Source: Strobilurus pachycystidiatus
Taxonomy: Eukaryota; Basidiomycota; Agaricomycetes; Agaricales; Physalacriaceae
Assembly: GCA_019915135.1 (NCBI GenBank)
Contig: JAHLMK010000025.1
Location: 186,001-250,000 of the forward strand
DNA length: 64,000 bases
Direction of reading: 5' to 3'
Each line of letters opens with the position of its first letter. Position 1 is the first letter of the stretch. Both the position numbers and the translations under genes were made by a program. Of this stretch, positions 46,849 to 59,053 are shown one piece after another. The notes under the pieces are model-generated. The model was not told the origin of the DNA. It ran no database searches and saw only the letters and a program-made list of their open reading frames with translations.

Positions 46849-48615
46849 TCAGAGCTTTCCGTATAAACCCTTCAGTGCAAAATATCTGCTTGTGACCATT
46901 AAGCCGACGCCGACCAGAATGGTGCTGCCTGGAAGTAGGGTTTCATTCATTTCTAGGTGTAGAGGATAGCAGAATAGACGTACCTGCATAATAACCAACG
47001 GCGGCGAATCCTCCTGTGTGTGTGTTTATGGCACCAGAAATGGGCGGTCCAGCAAGGGCACCTAGCGATAATATGCTCATCATCATCCCGATGCGTCTTC
47101 CTACGTCGCTCGCCTCGCCGAACTCCATGACCGGGTTGGATACCAGCGAGACGAAGGAGCCTGAGACGAATCTACAGATGGTTCAATCACAACAACACGA
47201 CCGAAGCGCACAGAAGATAGATTTACCCGTAAACAAGGGCGACGGCAATAAGTCCTCCCTTAGTGTGGGCAAACGGCCATGCAAATGTAACCACCGCACT
47301 CGCTGTCGTAAATGGGATCATGACGTTCATCGGCCCAATTCTATCCGCCAGTCTCCCTGCGCAGTACCTTCCCAGTCCTGATGAAGCATTGGCGATCGAC
47401 ACCAGGTAGAACGAGAAGTCCTCCGCAACACCGTTGTCAGTCGCTGAGATATCGATGTAGGTGAGCACAGTGTAAATGCCGAGGAAGCAGGTAAATGTGG
47501 ATGCGCAGTAGAATGAGAAAGGGGCGGAGCGAAAAGCGCGCAAGTTGAACAAGCCTCCGCTTGTTATGACTGGCGGGAATCGGCGCTTGACGAGTAGGTT
47601 GGCCGTGCCAAGGCCCAAGAGGAGAATAAAGGCAATTATGCGCATGGTCCAAGGGAAGCTGGGGGAAAAGGGGTCAGCTCTTTCGTCAATGATTGCCGCT
47701 ATGATAAGTTACATACCCAACTAACGGGATGAGATTACGCGCCGTAATGGGAATGATAGTACCTCCAAGCGAGGAACCTACGGCCATCATTCCCATAGCC
47801 AAGCCTCTCTTTTTCTTGAACCAATGTGCGATAACAGCGGTGGTTGGGTTCATGATTCCACCGCATGCTAACTATGGAGATGAGATTGAGTCAGACCGGC
47901 ATCAGATAACGACCTTAATAGACGCACGCCTACGGCAAAGCCCTGACACAGCAAAAAGTGCCAATACTGGTGGCATTCAGCGACGAGGAAGGTGGCAACG
48001 ACTAGAACAGTGCTTGAGCACAGAAAAAGGGGGCGAAAGTAGCCCAGATCGAAAAGCCGTCCGGCAAACAAGGCGGGGAAAAAGACGAGTGAATATTGGA
48101 TTGAGCCAATCCACGCACTTCATGACGTGAGCGCGCTACGGTTCGCGTCGGGTAACAGACTTACATGTTTGATGTTGGCGTGGTCTGGAGGATGTTCGTC
48201 TGGTAATACGATTGGAAGACCTAGACCTCGTTAAGCAAAATGATCACATCCGAACAGCCGACGAATAACGACATACACCCCAAGAGTTGACAAAGCCGAA
48301 CCTGCAGATAAAGAGAAAATAGTAATGAGCTTGTGAACGCGTAGAGAGCTGATGACCACAACCTGGGGATGGGCAGGGCATCCGAAGGGCTTACGTCGTA
48401 AAAGTATTACACATTGCCTGGTTAGCGTCAGCAGACGAGAGGTGGGGCGCAAAACGAGGACTTACTCCAGTGACCACTAGCCATGCGCGTAGACCGCCAT
48501 CCGGGAAATCGTCGTGAGCAGGAAGGTGTTGCACTGTCTCTACAGGATCCTCCTTTTGGCCGGCGCGAGGGGCGTCGCGTTTCTCGTCAAATGGCATCTC
48601 TGGTGGGACAGACAT
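46849..48615 (-). CDS. MFS monocarboxylate-type transporter
   Basis: The start is MSVPPEMPFDEKRDAP at 48615 and the stop at 46849 follows FALKGLYGKL. An acidic cytosolic N-terminus leads to PDGGLRAWLVVTG, the hallmark motif at TM1 of the monocarboxylate/riboflavin MFS group (D-G-G-x-x-A-W). Then come FGFVNSWG, WIGSIQYSL-like TM2, GYFRPLFLC, MNPTTAVIAHWFKKKRGLAMG (the RGLAxG loop after TM4), GGLFNLRAFRSAPF, SGLGRYCAGRLADRIGP and SLGALAGPPISGAI. About eight introns were noted. Twelve helices are expected. Homologues transport monocarboxylates or related small molecules at the plasma membrane; the substrate here cannot be told. Confidence 0.85.
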
Positions 48616-49120
48616 AGCGGTGAGAGGAGATGGGGGAATGAAGGTAGGGTTGTCATCTGGGAAAAGTCAGGCTTTATATGTAAATCATAAATCTGCGGGG
48701 TGAGACCCAGTGAGAAGTCGGGATAGAGAGAACCAGGACGAAGTAGGATAAGCTAGGACCTTGATTTTCCCATGTCGATCTATCTCGGCCTTGCTCAGAT
48801 GACACCTCTTTCTCGTCTGATATAGTGCTAGCAAGGATTTTCGTTGCTCAAACTTTTCCATCATGCCTAGCTTGAACTAGATGTAACTAGTATCGTTCGG
48901 TTCATGCACATATGCACAACTAGGATCATCTAGGCTCGAAAACGCAGGTAATAGGCAAAACGATGACATTAAAAATAGCGCAATTTAAAGTAGAATATGT
49001 CGGCGACCACCGAAAAAAAAGCTCGAACACCACATCCACCCCCCACATAATAAAGCCCAATCACCGACACCTTGTGTCAGTCGGTGATGATTCGTTCGCG
49101 TTCTGTTGCATTGTGTCAGG
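48616..49120. other. Intergenic stretch with a near-palindrome
   Basis: Contains an inverted repeat tcaccgacaccttgtg/tcagtcggtga (about 49061-49088) close to the 3' end of the gene at 49121. It could be a subterminal repeat of the TNP2 element or a 3' processing hairpin. No gene is seen. Confidence 0.4.
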
Positions 49121-51772
49121 TCAATGAGGTGGTATAGAATCAGAAGCGCCTTTACCTCTACTCCATCGAGACCTCCACTGCTTGTTTCCCAGCCAGCTTT
49201 GCTTGACGTCCTTTGTCATTCCAGGTCTAGAATGCTGTGAGCAAAGCACAGTGGAGCTGATAACCAGGCGGACCTCGCGTTCCTCAGCAGACAATTCAGT
49301 CCAATACTTCTCATACTCGCCGGTTGTTCCGTGCCTGTACTTCTTGCGCCACTGTAGAGCGCACAAGTTTCTGGCCAGCTTATCAGGAAAGATGATATAA
49401 GTGATAAAGATGATGTCCGTACCTGCCAGTGAGCGACGTCTTTGACGGATTCATAACAGCGGTGCCATCGCGTGTCCGCTTCCGAGCCGTTGAAACGTCC
49501 GCTGGTGCAGTTGGCAGACCAGCACTGTTTGTAGTCGTGACTGAGAGTGGACCTACTGGCGCCGCCGGAGAAGTAATATTGACGGGCAATGGTTGCGCAT
49601 TAGTGTATGCCGGTTGGGAAAACCTAAACCATCCGTCAATTTTGTGCTAGACCAACGATCTGGCAGACTCACAGACGATGCTTGGAGGCGCTAATCATAT
49701 CCTAATGAGACAGAGTGAGGACAATAATGGTCATTGTAACAGCAGATACGCACCTGGACAACTTTGCCAGTGGAATTCTCGATTGCGGTAGAGTGGGTCG
49801 CTGGCTTCACAGTATCTGGGGCCAGAACCAAATTTTCGTTCGAAGATCCCGGGGAGTCTCTTGGGGCTAATGACGCTGGAGCAGGAGGAGGTGTATCTTG
49901 ACTCGGAGACGATGCTGGCAAGTCCGAGAGAACGATCGGTGTGCTGGACGTGGTCAATGTACGCAGTTCGGGGGTCGGAAACGATGTTGACGTGGACACT
50001 GATGGAGTTATTGGGTGTGCTGAATCCTGCAACAGCATCGATGATAGCGTTGGGATGGAATTTGTCATCGATGCCAATGCCGGTTCCTCAAGAGATGGGA
50101 CGACTAAAGATGGTCGTTCTTTGGACGTGAAGGGGGCCGGCTCGCCTCTGGCCTCGTCTGTTGCCATCAATCCTGGATCTTCGAGCGGTGCGTCAACCAA
50201 AGGTGGTGCTTGGACCGACACTAGCGGAGCCACATCGGATATAGCCTCGTCTGACCAAACTGGTAGAGCAGGCTGCTGCTGCACGGAGGATGGAGTGTCT
50301 ACATCTGAGTCAGCTAGGGGCCAATAGGGTATTTCGGTAGATAGGTCGTCGATATCAGCGTCCGAGTCAGAAGGAATGAGGCCGAAGAAATGTAGTTTGG
50401 TGGGGTGAAGAATGGGAGAGGAATACGGACCAGGATCTGGGCTGATTGGTACCGTACCCGTCATCGCAATTTCCTTGGATCTGGTGCCATCGTTGACAAG
50501 CGGCGTAGAGAGCAGGACAAGCTGAAGATGGTGTTTAACACATGAGAGAAGGAAGGAAAACCTTATTTACATTCTGGGATTCGTCACTCTCGACTTTGTG
50601 TTCGTGTGACCGTTTCTTCTTCTTCTTATGCTTTTGACCACCATCGCGACCACTGTTACCGTCTTCTTGCTTGAACTTCCTTTTCTCCAATGGTTGTGCT
50701 CCTCCGCTGGATCCGTTGCGCCTGTCTCTGTCCGCCTTTGCCCCTCGCTCCGCCTGAATACGAGTACGATGGGTTTGGAAGAATGATGGATAATAGTGTA
50801 GTCCGAGTTTGTCCGCCTTCCAATTCCCTGAACAGAAGCTGACCGGGGGAAATCTTGTCTCAACAGAGTCATAGAACTTTGTAGCAAGAGCGACACCCAA
50901 CTGTCTCCAAGAATCGGGTGCAATGCCGGTATCCCTCCAGTCTTTCCAGATACCGGTTATGAACAGACGAATAGCCTTCTTTTCATCCTCCGAGATTTCT
51001 TGCCCGTTCGAGTCCGTAATGAACGCAATCGACGAAGCTCCATCAGGTCGGAGCCGCGACTCTCGATCCCAACTATCGCGACCCCAGTAGCGAACTCGGG
51101 CAAGCTCACTGGGCTGCGCTGTATATACGGTGGCGGCTGTTGTTGTTTCCATTGGCTTGGGTGACCCGAGGGCCTGTACAACGGAGAGGAGATCGTCGTA
51201 TGCTTTGCTACCAAAGAGTAAGCATGTCTAGCCGATTTCAATCACTATGCATAAACTCACCTCAAGGTTTCAAATTCAACGGTCCTTTCCACAAGCCGCA
51301 TCTCCAGTGACGCTATTTCCTCCTTGAGCCGGGAATTCTCTTGAAGAATCGAAGGTGTGGATCTATTGCCGTAACTCGATGTTCCAATTGCAAGTGGTGA
51401 TGAAACCATGCTTGTACTGCGACCATGACGGGACGAAGAGGAAAGTGGTGGTAAACTCAAGGTCCTATACTGAGAAGGTAGACGAGCAGTAGACGGCAAC
51501 CGGGGCTGGCGAGGAAGTTCGTAAACAGGGACCATTGGCGACAGTTCCGTTGGTGAGAATAGCGCATTTGACGAGACCGAGTGACCTGGCCAGGACTCGA
51601 GACTAGGTGAACGGACACCGTGACGGTCCTCGAGCTCATCGTATGCCTCGTATCCGCTGTCTATGCCACTTCCAGTACTCGTCCTTAGGAAACTCGGTGT
51701 CGGACTGGATTGGCGGACTATGGTGGACTCGTCGTCGCTACCATGGTGAGGCTCCATTATGTACCTGTCCAT
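49121..51772 (-). CDS. Hypothetical multi-exon protein beside the TNP2 transposase
   Basis: The ATG at 51772 opens a Ser/Pro-rich first exon ending in a leucine-zipper-like helix (SRLKEEIASLEMRLVERTVE). The next exon holds a globular domain (SWRQLGVALATKFYDSVETR, FCSGNWKADKLGLHYYPSFF) and a lysine-rich nuclear-localisation-like tract (GGQKHKKKKKRSHEHK). A further acidic, proline-rich exon follows (DSDADIDDLSTEIPYWPLAD...), then APADVSTARKRTRDG and last exons with CALQWRKKYRHGTTGEYEKY, ending SIPPH at 49121. Exact splice sites were not all fixed. Position, tail to head 163 bp from the transposase stop on the same strand, and the nuclear-type composition suggest a companion protein of the transposon. 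That is inference; the family is not recognised. Confidence 0.5.
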
Positions 51773-51934
51773 GGGTTATGCTGCATGCACACTGTACGTC
51801 AACAGTTGTGAACACGCCTTGTTGACTGTTGTGGCCACGTAGTCTCTTGCGGGACAAACAATTAATTTATTTGTTATAAGGGACACTTGTTTTGATCGTA
51901 GTATTTCCTAGCACGTTCTTGATTGACATATAAT

Positions 51935-54900
51935 TTAGCTATCCTCGGCTTCACTAGCTTCTTGAAATAAGTGTGCCATCTTGAGATTAGGTCTCTCCGA
52001 CTTATACCAGTATTCGTGTCCTGTTCGTGTCGAGTGATTGGTATCGGGAGCCATGATAATGACCGCTTTGATGTGTTTGACATCAACTGCAAAGCTATTC
52101 GAGCTAGAGGATCTCTGCGCAGTCCAGTACATTCCGTGTGATAGTTGCAATAAAGCTGCATCGGGTTCACTGAACGGGTGTACAACAGCCACTGCATGAG
52201 AAGTACCACCAAAATGTAGGATGGCAAAGAATTTGATCTCTCCGAAAGTTGTTTTACCATTGTTCATCACAATCTGGAGCTGCGAGTCAGTAATATCTTG
52301 ATCAAGATAAGATGAAATCCATACTGATGCATGCCGAGCAGCTCGTACGTCCTCAATTGGCTTTGCAGCTTCTTTCCAAGCTGTTCGAAGTTTCTGTCCA
52401 TTGGGCAGCTGTAACCGTGCCCATCGCCGTACACGGATTGTAGCAGGGGCTGGTTGACCGGCCTGTACTAGATAAGACTGCAGAGCGGACTGTTCTGGTG
52501 CAGAAACAGAACGGTATGCCGTATCAGTCGCCGGTAGAAGTATATACCCATTCCCAAGATCGCATGCGCCTCGCGGCAACAGAGTGGGTGTAAGAACAAG
52601 TTCGGGGAGAATTGCGCTGAGAGCATTGACCTGACATCGTCGTATACCCCGTTGTTCAAGATTGGAGAATGCATTTGAGTGCTGCAGAACCTCCTCACCC
52701 AAGTTCCCAATGGTGCGCTCGATTGTCCATTGTGAGTAGATGCCACCGGGACCGAGTCGGAGAACCTCATGCGGAAGATGGGATGGCGTATGGATACTTT
52801 GACGGGCAAAGTGAATGCGACTAGCCTTCTTTTGAATGTAGAGGTGCTCAAAGTCATCAGAAAACGTCATAAGAAGCTTGTCGGCTTCAACAAGTTCTGC
52901 AACAGAAATTTCTTCCTGTAGCACAATCCGTATGGCCTTGACGCCACGACAGTAGTGCTCGTAGTACTTGTCCGGCAGAATACCGTACAGTAGAGCCGGG
53001 CCAAGACAGAAGAAATAGAGCAGGAACTCCCAGGCCTTGTAGCTGCTGGAGATCTTCTCTGCAATGTTTCGAGGAGGCCGATCAAATGAACCAGGAATCC
53101 ATGGTGTTGCGGCGGCAACCTGTCTCCCATGCTCCTTCCAAACTTCGCCATGAAGCACTGCCCAGTCCCATGTTCGCTTGTCATCAGCTGCATCGCACTC
53201 TATAGTACCTCGCCACAGACCAAGACAGAGGTCCGTAAGATTGAGAGTGGGTAGATGCATGTTGTCACCAGGATGGAGTGCTGGTATACCAAGCCGATGT
53301 TCTGGTGATAGACCCATGAAAATACTAGGTCGGCATATACCAGTTGCAAGGCGATTCTCCTCGTAAGCTCGTTTGGTACGAGAGCCTTCTACACGAGCAA
53401 GATTCTCCTCATATCGTGCCTGTGCTGAGGCGCTCGTAAACGACATCAGCAGATCAGGAAGCTTGACCGTGTCATGATTGCATCCTTGAACGGCGTAGTT
53501 ATCGGGTTTGATACGGGCAGGATAGTAATGTGAGGCCCCCGGCTTGTGGCGGCCAGGAAGAGGGCAATAGAGGCGGCATGCGTACTTGCCATGATGCCCG
53601 ACAGTTCCATTCAGAGCAGCCATAGCAGGCGCATCGGCGGTAACGAGAGCGAGAAATGGAAACGACGTGAAAATCTCATCCACTGATGCATCCCAAACTG
53701 TCAGCCCATCCTTCTGTAATGCAGCGAGATGATAGAGACCGGGAAAGAGAAAGGAATCAAGGTTTTTAGGCTTGTTTGGACCGGGTATGAAACCACCAGG
53801 AAGTACACGCCTCTTCGAATATCGCTGATCCGGTGCAAGATCCATGACGACCCAGATATAGATCCAAAAGTCGGATGTCTTCATACGATAAAGCTGTGCA
53901 CCGTCCATAGACATCATGAGCACCATATCCCCAGTCTTGATTTTCTCCTCAGCCAGCGCCTCGAGATAATCACTTCCATCGAAGAAATCCCGGAAAATCT
54001 GCTCCTGGCCAGCACCAAGCTGCGCCAGAACTCGCTCCGTATATTCTCTGCGGTACTTCATGCTCTGTGCACCCTCCTTACTGCGCCACAGAGCCTGCAG
54101 TTGCGGTCCAATCGGAATGGTGTGGAACTGCTTACGAGGTATAGTTCCGCCCTCCTTTGTATAGCGCCGCTCTCCACACTTCGAGCAGTGTGTCAAGTCG
54201 CCGAATGGTCCGCAAAATCCAATACAGGAGTTGATGCACATATCGTGGACAACAGGGACGACGCCGGTGATTGTCTCGAGCAAACACTTCACCTGATAGT
54301 AGGATAGCATGTGGGAACCGGGGAAACGGCGGGAAATAGCGCTCTTCACGGAATGGTATGTCTCTTCCGACGCATTGCTGACGGCGAGAAAGACATCCAC
54401 GGAAAGGCGTTCATCGTCACTCAAAGTAGCAAGATGTTTTGGAGGATTGGTGACTTGGGAGCGAATATGATCATCAAGGCCGGCGTGAGAGGCTTTCTTG
54501 AGTTCATCGATGAATCGGCGTGCAATAGCAATGTCGTCGATGTGGTACTCCGGAGGTACATCAGAGGAAGTATCGTTTTCTGCCCGCTGCTCTCGTTCAC
54601 AGCCTGGATCAGGCCTTTCGTCGTCGTCATCATCTGTGTCTCCGTTGTGGTTGTCGTGCTGACGGTTACTTCCTTCATCGCCCAGATTGGATTGACGCTG
54701 GGGACTGTTGGAATCATTATGCTGAATGACACCAGACATGCGACTATCAGCGCGGCGTAAGTCTGAATCGTCAAAATCCAAGTCCTGCAGTAGTGATCAG
54801 ACAAAATCATATCCTGACAGAGACCGTGACATACCATTCCGTTCGGCGAGCGTCTTCCATGACTGTCCCCATCCCCTCTACGAGACTCTGACCCACTCTC

Positions 54901-55170
54901 TGACTCTGATCCACTCTCTGACTCTGATCCACTCGATTCTGAATCACTCCTTGACCCAGATGCGCTCTCGGAATTGGAGGAGCCGCTTGACAATGTGGAT
55001 GCATGCCGTCTGATCTCGGATTGCAATGTTGGCCCAGCAGAAGGATCTGCTCGTATTTCTTCAAGCCGGCGCTTGGAGTGACGCAGGAGTGTCGACTTTG
55101 AAACCTCTTTGCCGTTTGGGTTGGCTCGCAAACATTGCAGACAGAAACATCTCGGGAGGTTGTGTGGCAT
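51935..55170 (-). CDS. TNP2-type (CACTA superfamily) transposase, 1061 aa, intact
   Basis: Exon 1 55170-54835 and exon 2 54784-51935 join in phase across a 50-bp intron (GTATGTC...CTGCAG). Exon 1 has a CFCLQCLRANPNG zinc-binding start and a Ser/Glu/Asp repeat tract. Exon 2 carries the family signature DMCINSCIGFCGP...HCSKCGERRY, then DGAQLYRMKTSDFWIYIWV (first Asp of the DDE core), the FIPGPNKPKNLDSFLFPGL loop, LVTADAPAMAALNGTVGHHG followed by a cysteine (second Asp), and IYSQWTIERTIGNLGEEV with the likely catalytic Glu. No stop or frameshift was seen over more than 3 kb. The protein cuts and joins the ends of its element in the nucleus. Terminal repeats could not be identified. Confidence 0.87.
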
Positions 55171-56774
55171 GAGAGAAGTATATTCGGTACGGAAAGAAAA
55201 GAAAGGTATCCGATGTCGTGATCCAGTAGTGTAGCGTAGGAGTGCCTAAAGTCCACAGACGTGCCCAATGCCTGGTTTGCGATGACGATGGTGTGGTGGC
55301 GGCAGGTTGTGATAGTAGAAGAATAAGAAGCCCTGTTTGCGACCGTCAGCACCTGTACAATTACGTCACAATTGGACAGGTGCTGCCCTTGCGAATAGCA
55401 CGTACAAGTGATTTGGCAAAGATCCAACACAGTTGGTGGTATAGGACTAGTGGAAGGGAGTAGCATAGATGAAGATCATTGGTCTGCAGCCATTTTCATC
55501 AGGAAATACTGGGAGCACCGGCGTCGCGAATGAAAGAGACAAAGGGAGCGAGCCGCGCGACTTTGTGAAGATCGGTCCGTGGGAGACCCACGTCACTGCC
55601 TTTGTCAGACTGGCCCCGGCTATTCCCGTTACTCGCACACAACGGCAACTGGACACACTTAAGTAGAACGCAAGCAACTGTGGATGAGAATTCCTTGTTC
55701 TACCTATATCTGAACTCCATTTATATCAAGTAAACGATTGTAATCAGAACTCCTTGATATACCTATATCTGACCATGTTACCCTTCACCCGCCTCCTAGG
55801 CACTAGATTGGCCTATCCGGACTTCTCACTGGGGGTGAGATACTGCCGACGGAGAAATCATCTGATCAAAATGACTCGGACACAGATTATTTCCATCTCC
55901 TCGGGATATCCAGAGCTCGTTATTCTGGGCCAGAAAGAGGACCACATCGATGTGGCCGATGAGGTGAGACGATGGCCCTATTTAGGTTAAGGAAGAACGC
56001 GAACACTGGCCATGGCATTGGAAACAGCTTTGAGCAAAGGCACACTTGCGGCAGGCAATCAATCGGGCCGTTCGGACCGAACAATTGCTTACTTCTCATC
56101 CCAACGTTTCCTGCACGCTTCCCTTCATTCATTATGGTCGTCGTCTGTAACTGCTAGCTCCGCGGCTGGGCTGACGAGAACGCATGCTCGCACTCTTGAT
56201 ATGACGCCACCCATTCGGCGCTTCCCACTTACCGGCCGTCGATCGACTAGGACAAAATGCTAATTCTGGCGAAGGTGAAAGACCCTCCCAGTCGTGCCTG
56301 CCAAATCTATTGTCGTTGATTCGTTTTGGCCGGATTTCGTCAAAACATGTCACTCTTGTCTTTAGTGTGTTCGTGCTCACTACTTATGTGAGATTTCAGA
56401 CTGGCCCGGAGGCCGTCAACTTTGAGCTCTGCCAAATTCTAGGTGCACCGTGCCGCCAGCAGCGAGGTCGGGTGACTTCCTCGTACCCACAGGTTTTTGT
56501 TCGATATGCGTCACCCCAATTATACTTTTCCCAAGATAGGCCAGACCGCAGTAGCATGAGGTCGCGACCTGAGCGGTGTGTGGAATGATGTACGAACAGT
56601 TGTCTCAGCGAGTTCAAAGCAGCAGCAGTGTCGAGAAAAAATTATAGACAAACTGTAGAGTATTCCATGTATATGTACACCAGCCCCAAGGCTAGTAGAC
56701 GCTCCACCTCTCAGCTCCTTGACGAAATCCCTCTACCGAGGAGATGAGAAAAGTTAAAATCATAGCGCGAAAAC
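55171..56774. other. Intergenic stretch, possible 5' subterminal region of the TNP2 element
   Basis: No supported gene. Two similar phrases, ttccttgttctacctatatctgaactcc and a variant ending tacctatatctgacc (about 55690-55775), lie about 50 bp apart, and an inverted pair cagcacctgt/acaggtgctg sits near 55350-55386. They are the kind of subterminal repeats CACTA elements carry, but no matching end was found on the other side. Confidence 0.4.
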
Positions 56775-57764
56775 CTACCTAAAAACGCCAGGTCTTGGAT
56801 TCGGCCAGAAGACCTCGCCGGGTGTTCGACTACTGTCACGCGCAGAGGGCCTGTAATCCTGATTGGGAGGTATCCTCGGATTGTCCGTGTCTCTAGGATG
56901 TATCGGGGACGGGAATCGCCCCAACAAGTCGGTCTTCACGTCAATACGGTCGGGTCCCCGGGCGTCGACAGTGACTGTAATGACATGAGGATTGAACACT
57001 AAGGACTGAACGTACAAGGAAAGACGACTCACCACACGTGGGCATCTTCTTTTTCCTTTTCTTGAGCGGATTACTATGCAGGTAAAACGACTCGAGGCGG
57101 TACCCCTCGACCAAGACGCCATTATCACGCCGCGTGGCATCGACGAGCTCTTTGGCGGGTGGTATCTCGGGAAAGACCGCCCATGCGTGTCGTTCAGGCC
57201 AGTTTTTCTTCAGTGCTACAGCAGCATGAGAAGATAAGCACACAAGAGGAGCTTCGAAGACGTACGATGAAGCAGCCTTAGCGGTCCAAACTGCCCCACT
57301 AGAACGCGCGCAATCTCAGCGGATTGCACGCCGATACCCACAGGCAGATTCCTCAGCAAGATTATGTTGCTTGGATTCTGCGCGTTCATTCTCCCTATGG
57401 GCTTCTCCCCTAATGTGGGCGTTTCGGTGTGGCCCATCGCCGTTGCTTTTACGCCATTAATGTCCATGGTGCGTGATGCGTGATGTTGTCTTTCAAAGGC
57501 CACAGCCTGTTCGACAGACGCGAATGTGACGATGATGTCAGCTGGGGCGGCGGGGACGAGCTGCCAGAGACTCTGGAATCCGTCGTACTTGCTTAGACTG
57601 GACTTGAGTTTGGCGTAGTCTAAAGCCCATTTTTCTATGTGGGTTGCGTCCACTCTGAGCCAGACATGGGGCGTGGACTTGGTCGCTTTGCTGAAACGAC
57701 GTGTGCAGCCCATGTTCCATCCTGGTGGTGGCCGTAGAGAGACGCGGCTTGAACCGCGGAACAT
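56775..57764 (-). CDS. RNA-recognition-motif-like protein, probably mitochondrial (293 aa)
   Basis: Exons 57764-57266, 57215-57033 and 56974-56775 join in frame to 294 codons. The N-terminus (MFRGSSRVSLRPPPGWNMG, then TRRFSKATK) is Arg/Ser-rich and lacks acidic residues, as in mitochondrial targeting sequences. Then come two regions with RRM-like RNP patterns: HVWLRVDATHIEKWALDYAK ... DIIVTFASVEQAVAFERQHH, and NIILLRNLPVGIGVQSAEIA ... FGPLRLLH, whose partner strand continues in exon 2 (ERHAWAVFP). A basic KKRKKK stretch ends exon 2, and the C-terminus is proline/arginine-rich. RNA binding in mitochondria is inferred; the exact family was not identified. Confidence 0.65.
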
Positions 57765-58526
57765 GTCGTGATGGTGAAAAGAGAGATCAAATCACGATGA
57801 CACGCCTCTCTAATCACGATCGAACAGCTCGGGCGGTGCCGCGTATTGCCGGCTCGGCAGACTCTCGGTTACTTGCTGGTTACTTGCTTTGGTCTCCGTG
57901 CAAGATTTGTGTAATTTATGTATTCCTTTGACCACTGCCGTGTAACAGCAACAACAACCGCCTTATAATGCTCCGCGTTCTCACCGGTGTGTATCCCTGT
58001 TTCTTGCGACTCGTAAGGATGGAATCGCGCTCATCAAGTCACAACTTACCTGAGATGTGATCCTGATTCCTTTTCTTTGGCATTGCCAGCGTCTCGTTGC
58101 TCTAGATCTACGGATTGGCGTGCCGCTAGTTTCTGAAGATTCTTCATTTGGACGACAGAGTGCACTGAACACTCGAATCGCAGCTCAGCCGAGTCCCTGA
58201 GCGCCATTCTAGACCTCTCTTCCGTTGTATTGCCAAGGGCTAGGGCCTGACTACGACAGACCGTGGCTCAATTTTGTTATTGTACTCTATCCACTGGTAA
58301 ATTTGTGCACGGTGGCCTTGGTACAGATCGCTGATCAGTGACGCCGAGGCTGTTCTGATCGCGTCCCCACAAAGGAGTCGGGCCTATATAATGGGCAAAC
58401 CGTTTTGTTCTGCTTTTTACTTCCCAAACACCACTCTATTGAACTTCAAGGTAAGCTTAGCTTGCCCCCACTCAATGCTTCTGACCGTTTCCGATGAACT
58501 TACCCCTGCGTAAAGTGACCGTGAAC
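57765..58526. other. Spacer between divergently transcribed genes
   Basis: Contains the promoter region of the minus-strand RRM-like gene and, at its right end, the TATA box, transcription start region and a 5'-UTR intron (about 58451-58515, GTAAGC...GTAAAG) of the small basic gene. No further gene is supported. Confidence 0.4.
58385..58391 (+). promoter_or_regulatory. TATA box of the small basic gene
   Basis: tatataa is followed about 60 bp later by a good intron donor (caag|gtaagctt) in what would be the 5' untranslated region, and then by the start codon at 58527. The combination suggests a strong regulated promoter. Confidence 0.5.
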
Positions 58527-58718
58527 ATGTCGCCTACAACCCCCCCTACTAGTAACACAAAGAAGAAGGCATCCACGACTAGTCGAAAGCAAACTCAGAA
58601 ACCTGCTGCATCTGGTCGCCGCCACTCCGGTCTCAGGACTACACTCGAGGACCGACGGCCCCAATCCTCAGCGGCGACTGGGCTGAGGCGCTCGCCGCGC
58701 CACCACTCACGCTCTTGA
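58527..58718 (+). CDS. Very small, strongly basic protein (63 aa)
   Basis: MSPTTPPTSNTKKKASTTSR starts a 63-residue frame of almost only Ser, Thr, Pro, Lys, Arg and Gln, ending SPRHHSRS. A TATA box at 58385 and a probable 5'-UTR intron precede it. The composition resembles tails of histone H1-like or other nucleic-acid-binding proteins, but nothing specific is recognised. The evidence for coding is the promoter context plus composition; chance cannot be excluded for such a short frame. Confidence 0.4.
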   Translation: MSPTTPPTSNTKKKASTTSRKQTQKPAASGRRHSGLRTTLEDRRPQSSAATGLRRSPRHHSRS

Positions 58719-59053
58719 ACGGCTCAATCAAGATCCCATTCAATGTCTACGCCCTCTATTGTCATTCTCTGTACCTCGCTTCTCGTGAAATATATTGCTT
58801 CTGATTCCTGTACTTAATCTCTCCTTCATTCGCCATCACGTCTATGTGCGGTTTCTAGTACGAAGACGTCCTAGAACTACAAATGGCAGAAATGTTGCTT
58901 TGTCTCTCAGCAATGCTTGCCCGAGTTGCACAGGCGTTTTTTGGGCAACCAGTGCTGAGGCCTGAGGGATTAGGGCCACTCCAGACACACAATCCGGAAA
59001 ATGCCGAAAAGTCGTGCGTAAGCATTCTGACTGAGTCTTTTCCCTCCACGATC

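Noticed and set aside
48616..56000. Terminal inverted repeats (CACTA/CACTG) of the TNP2 element
   Set aside because: CACTA-like words occur near both ends but no pair of matching termini with a 3-bp target duplication could be recognised by eye.
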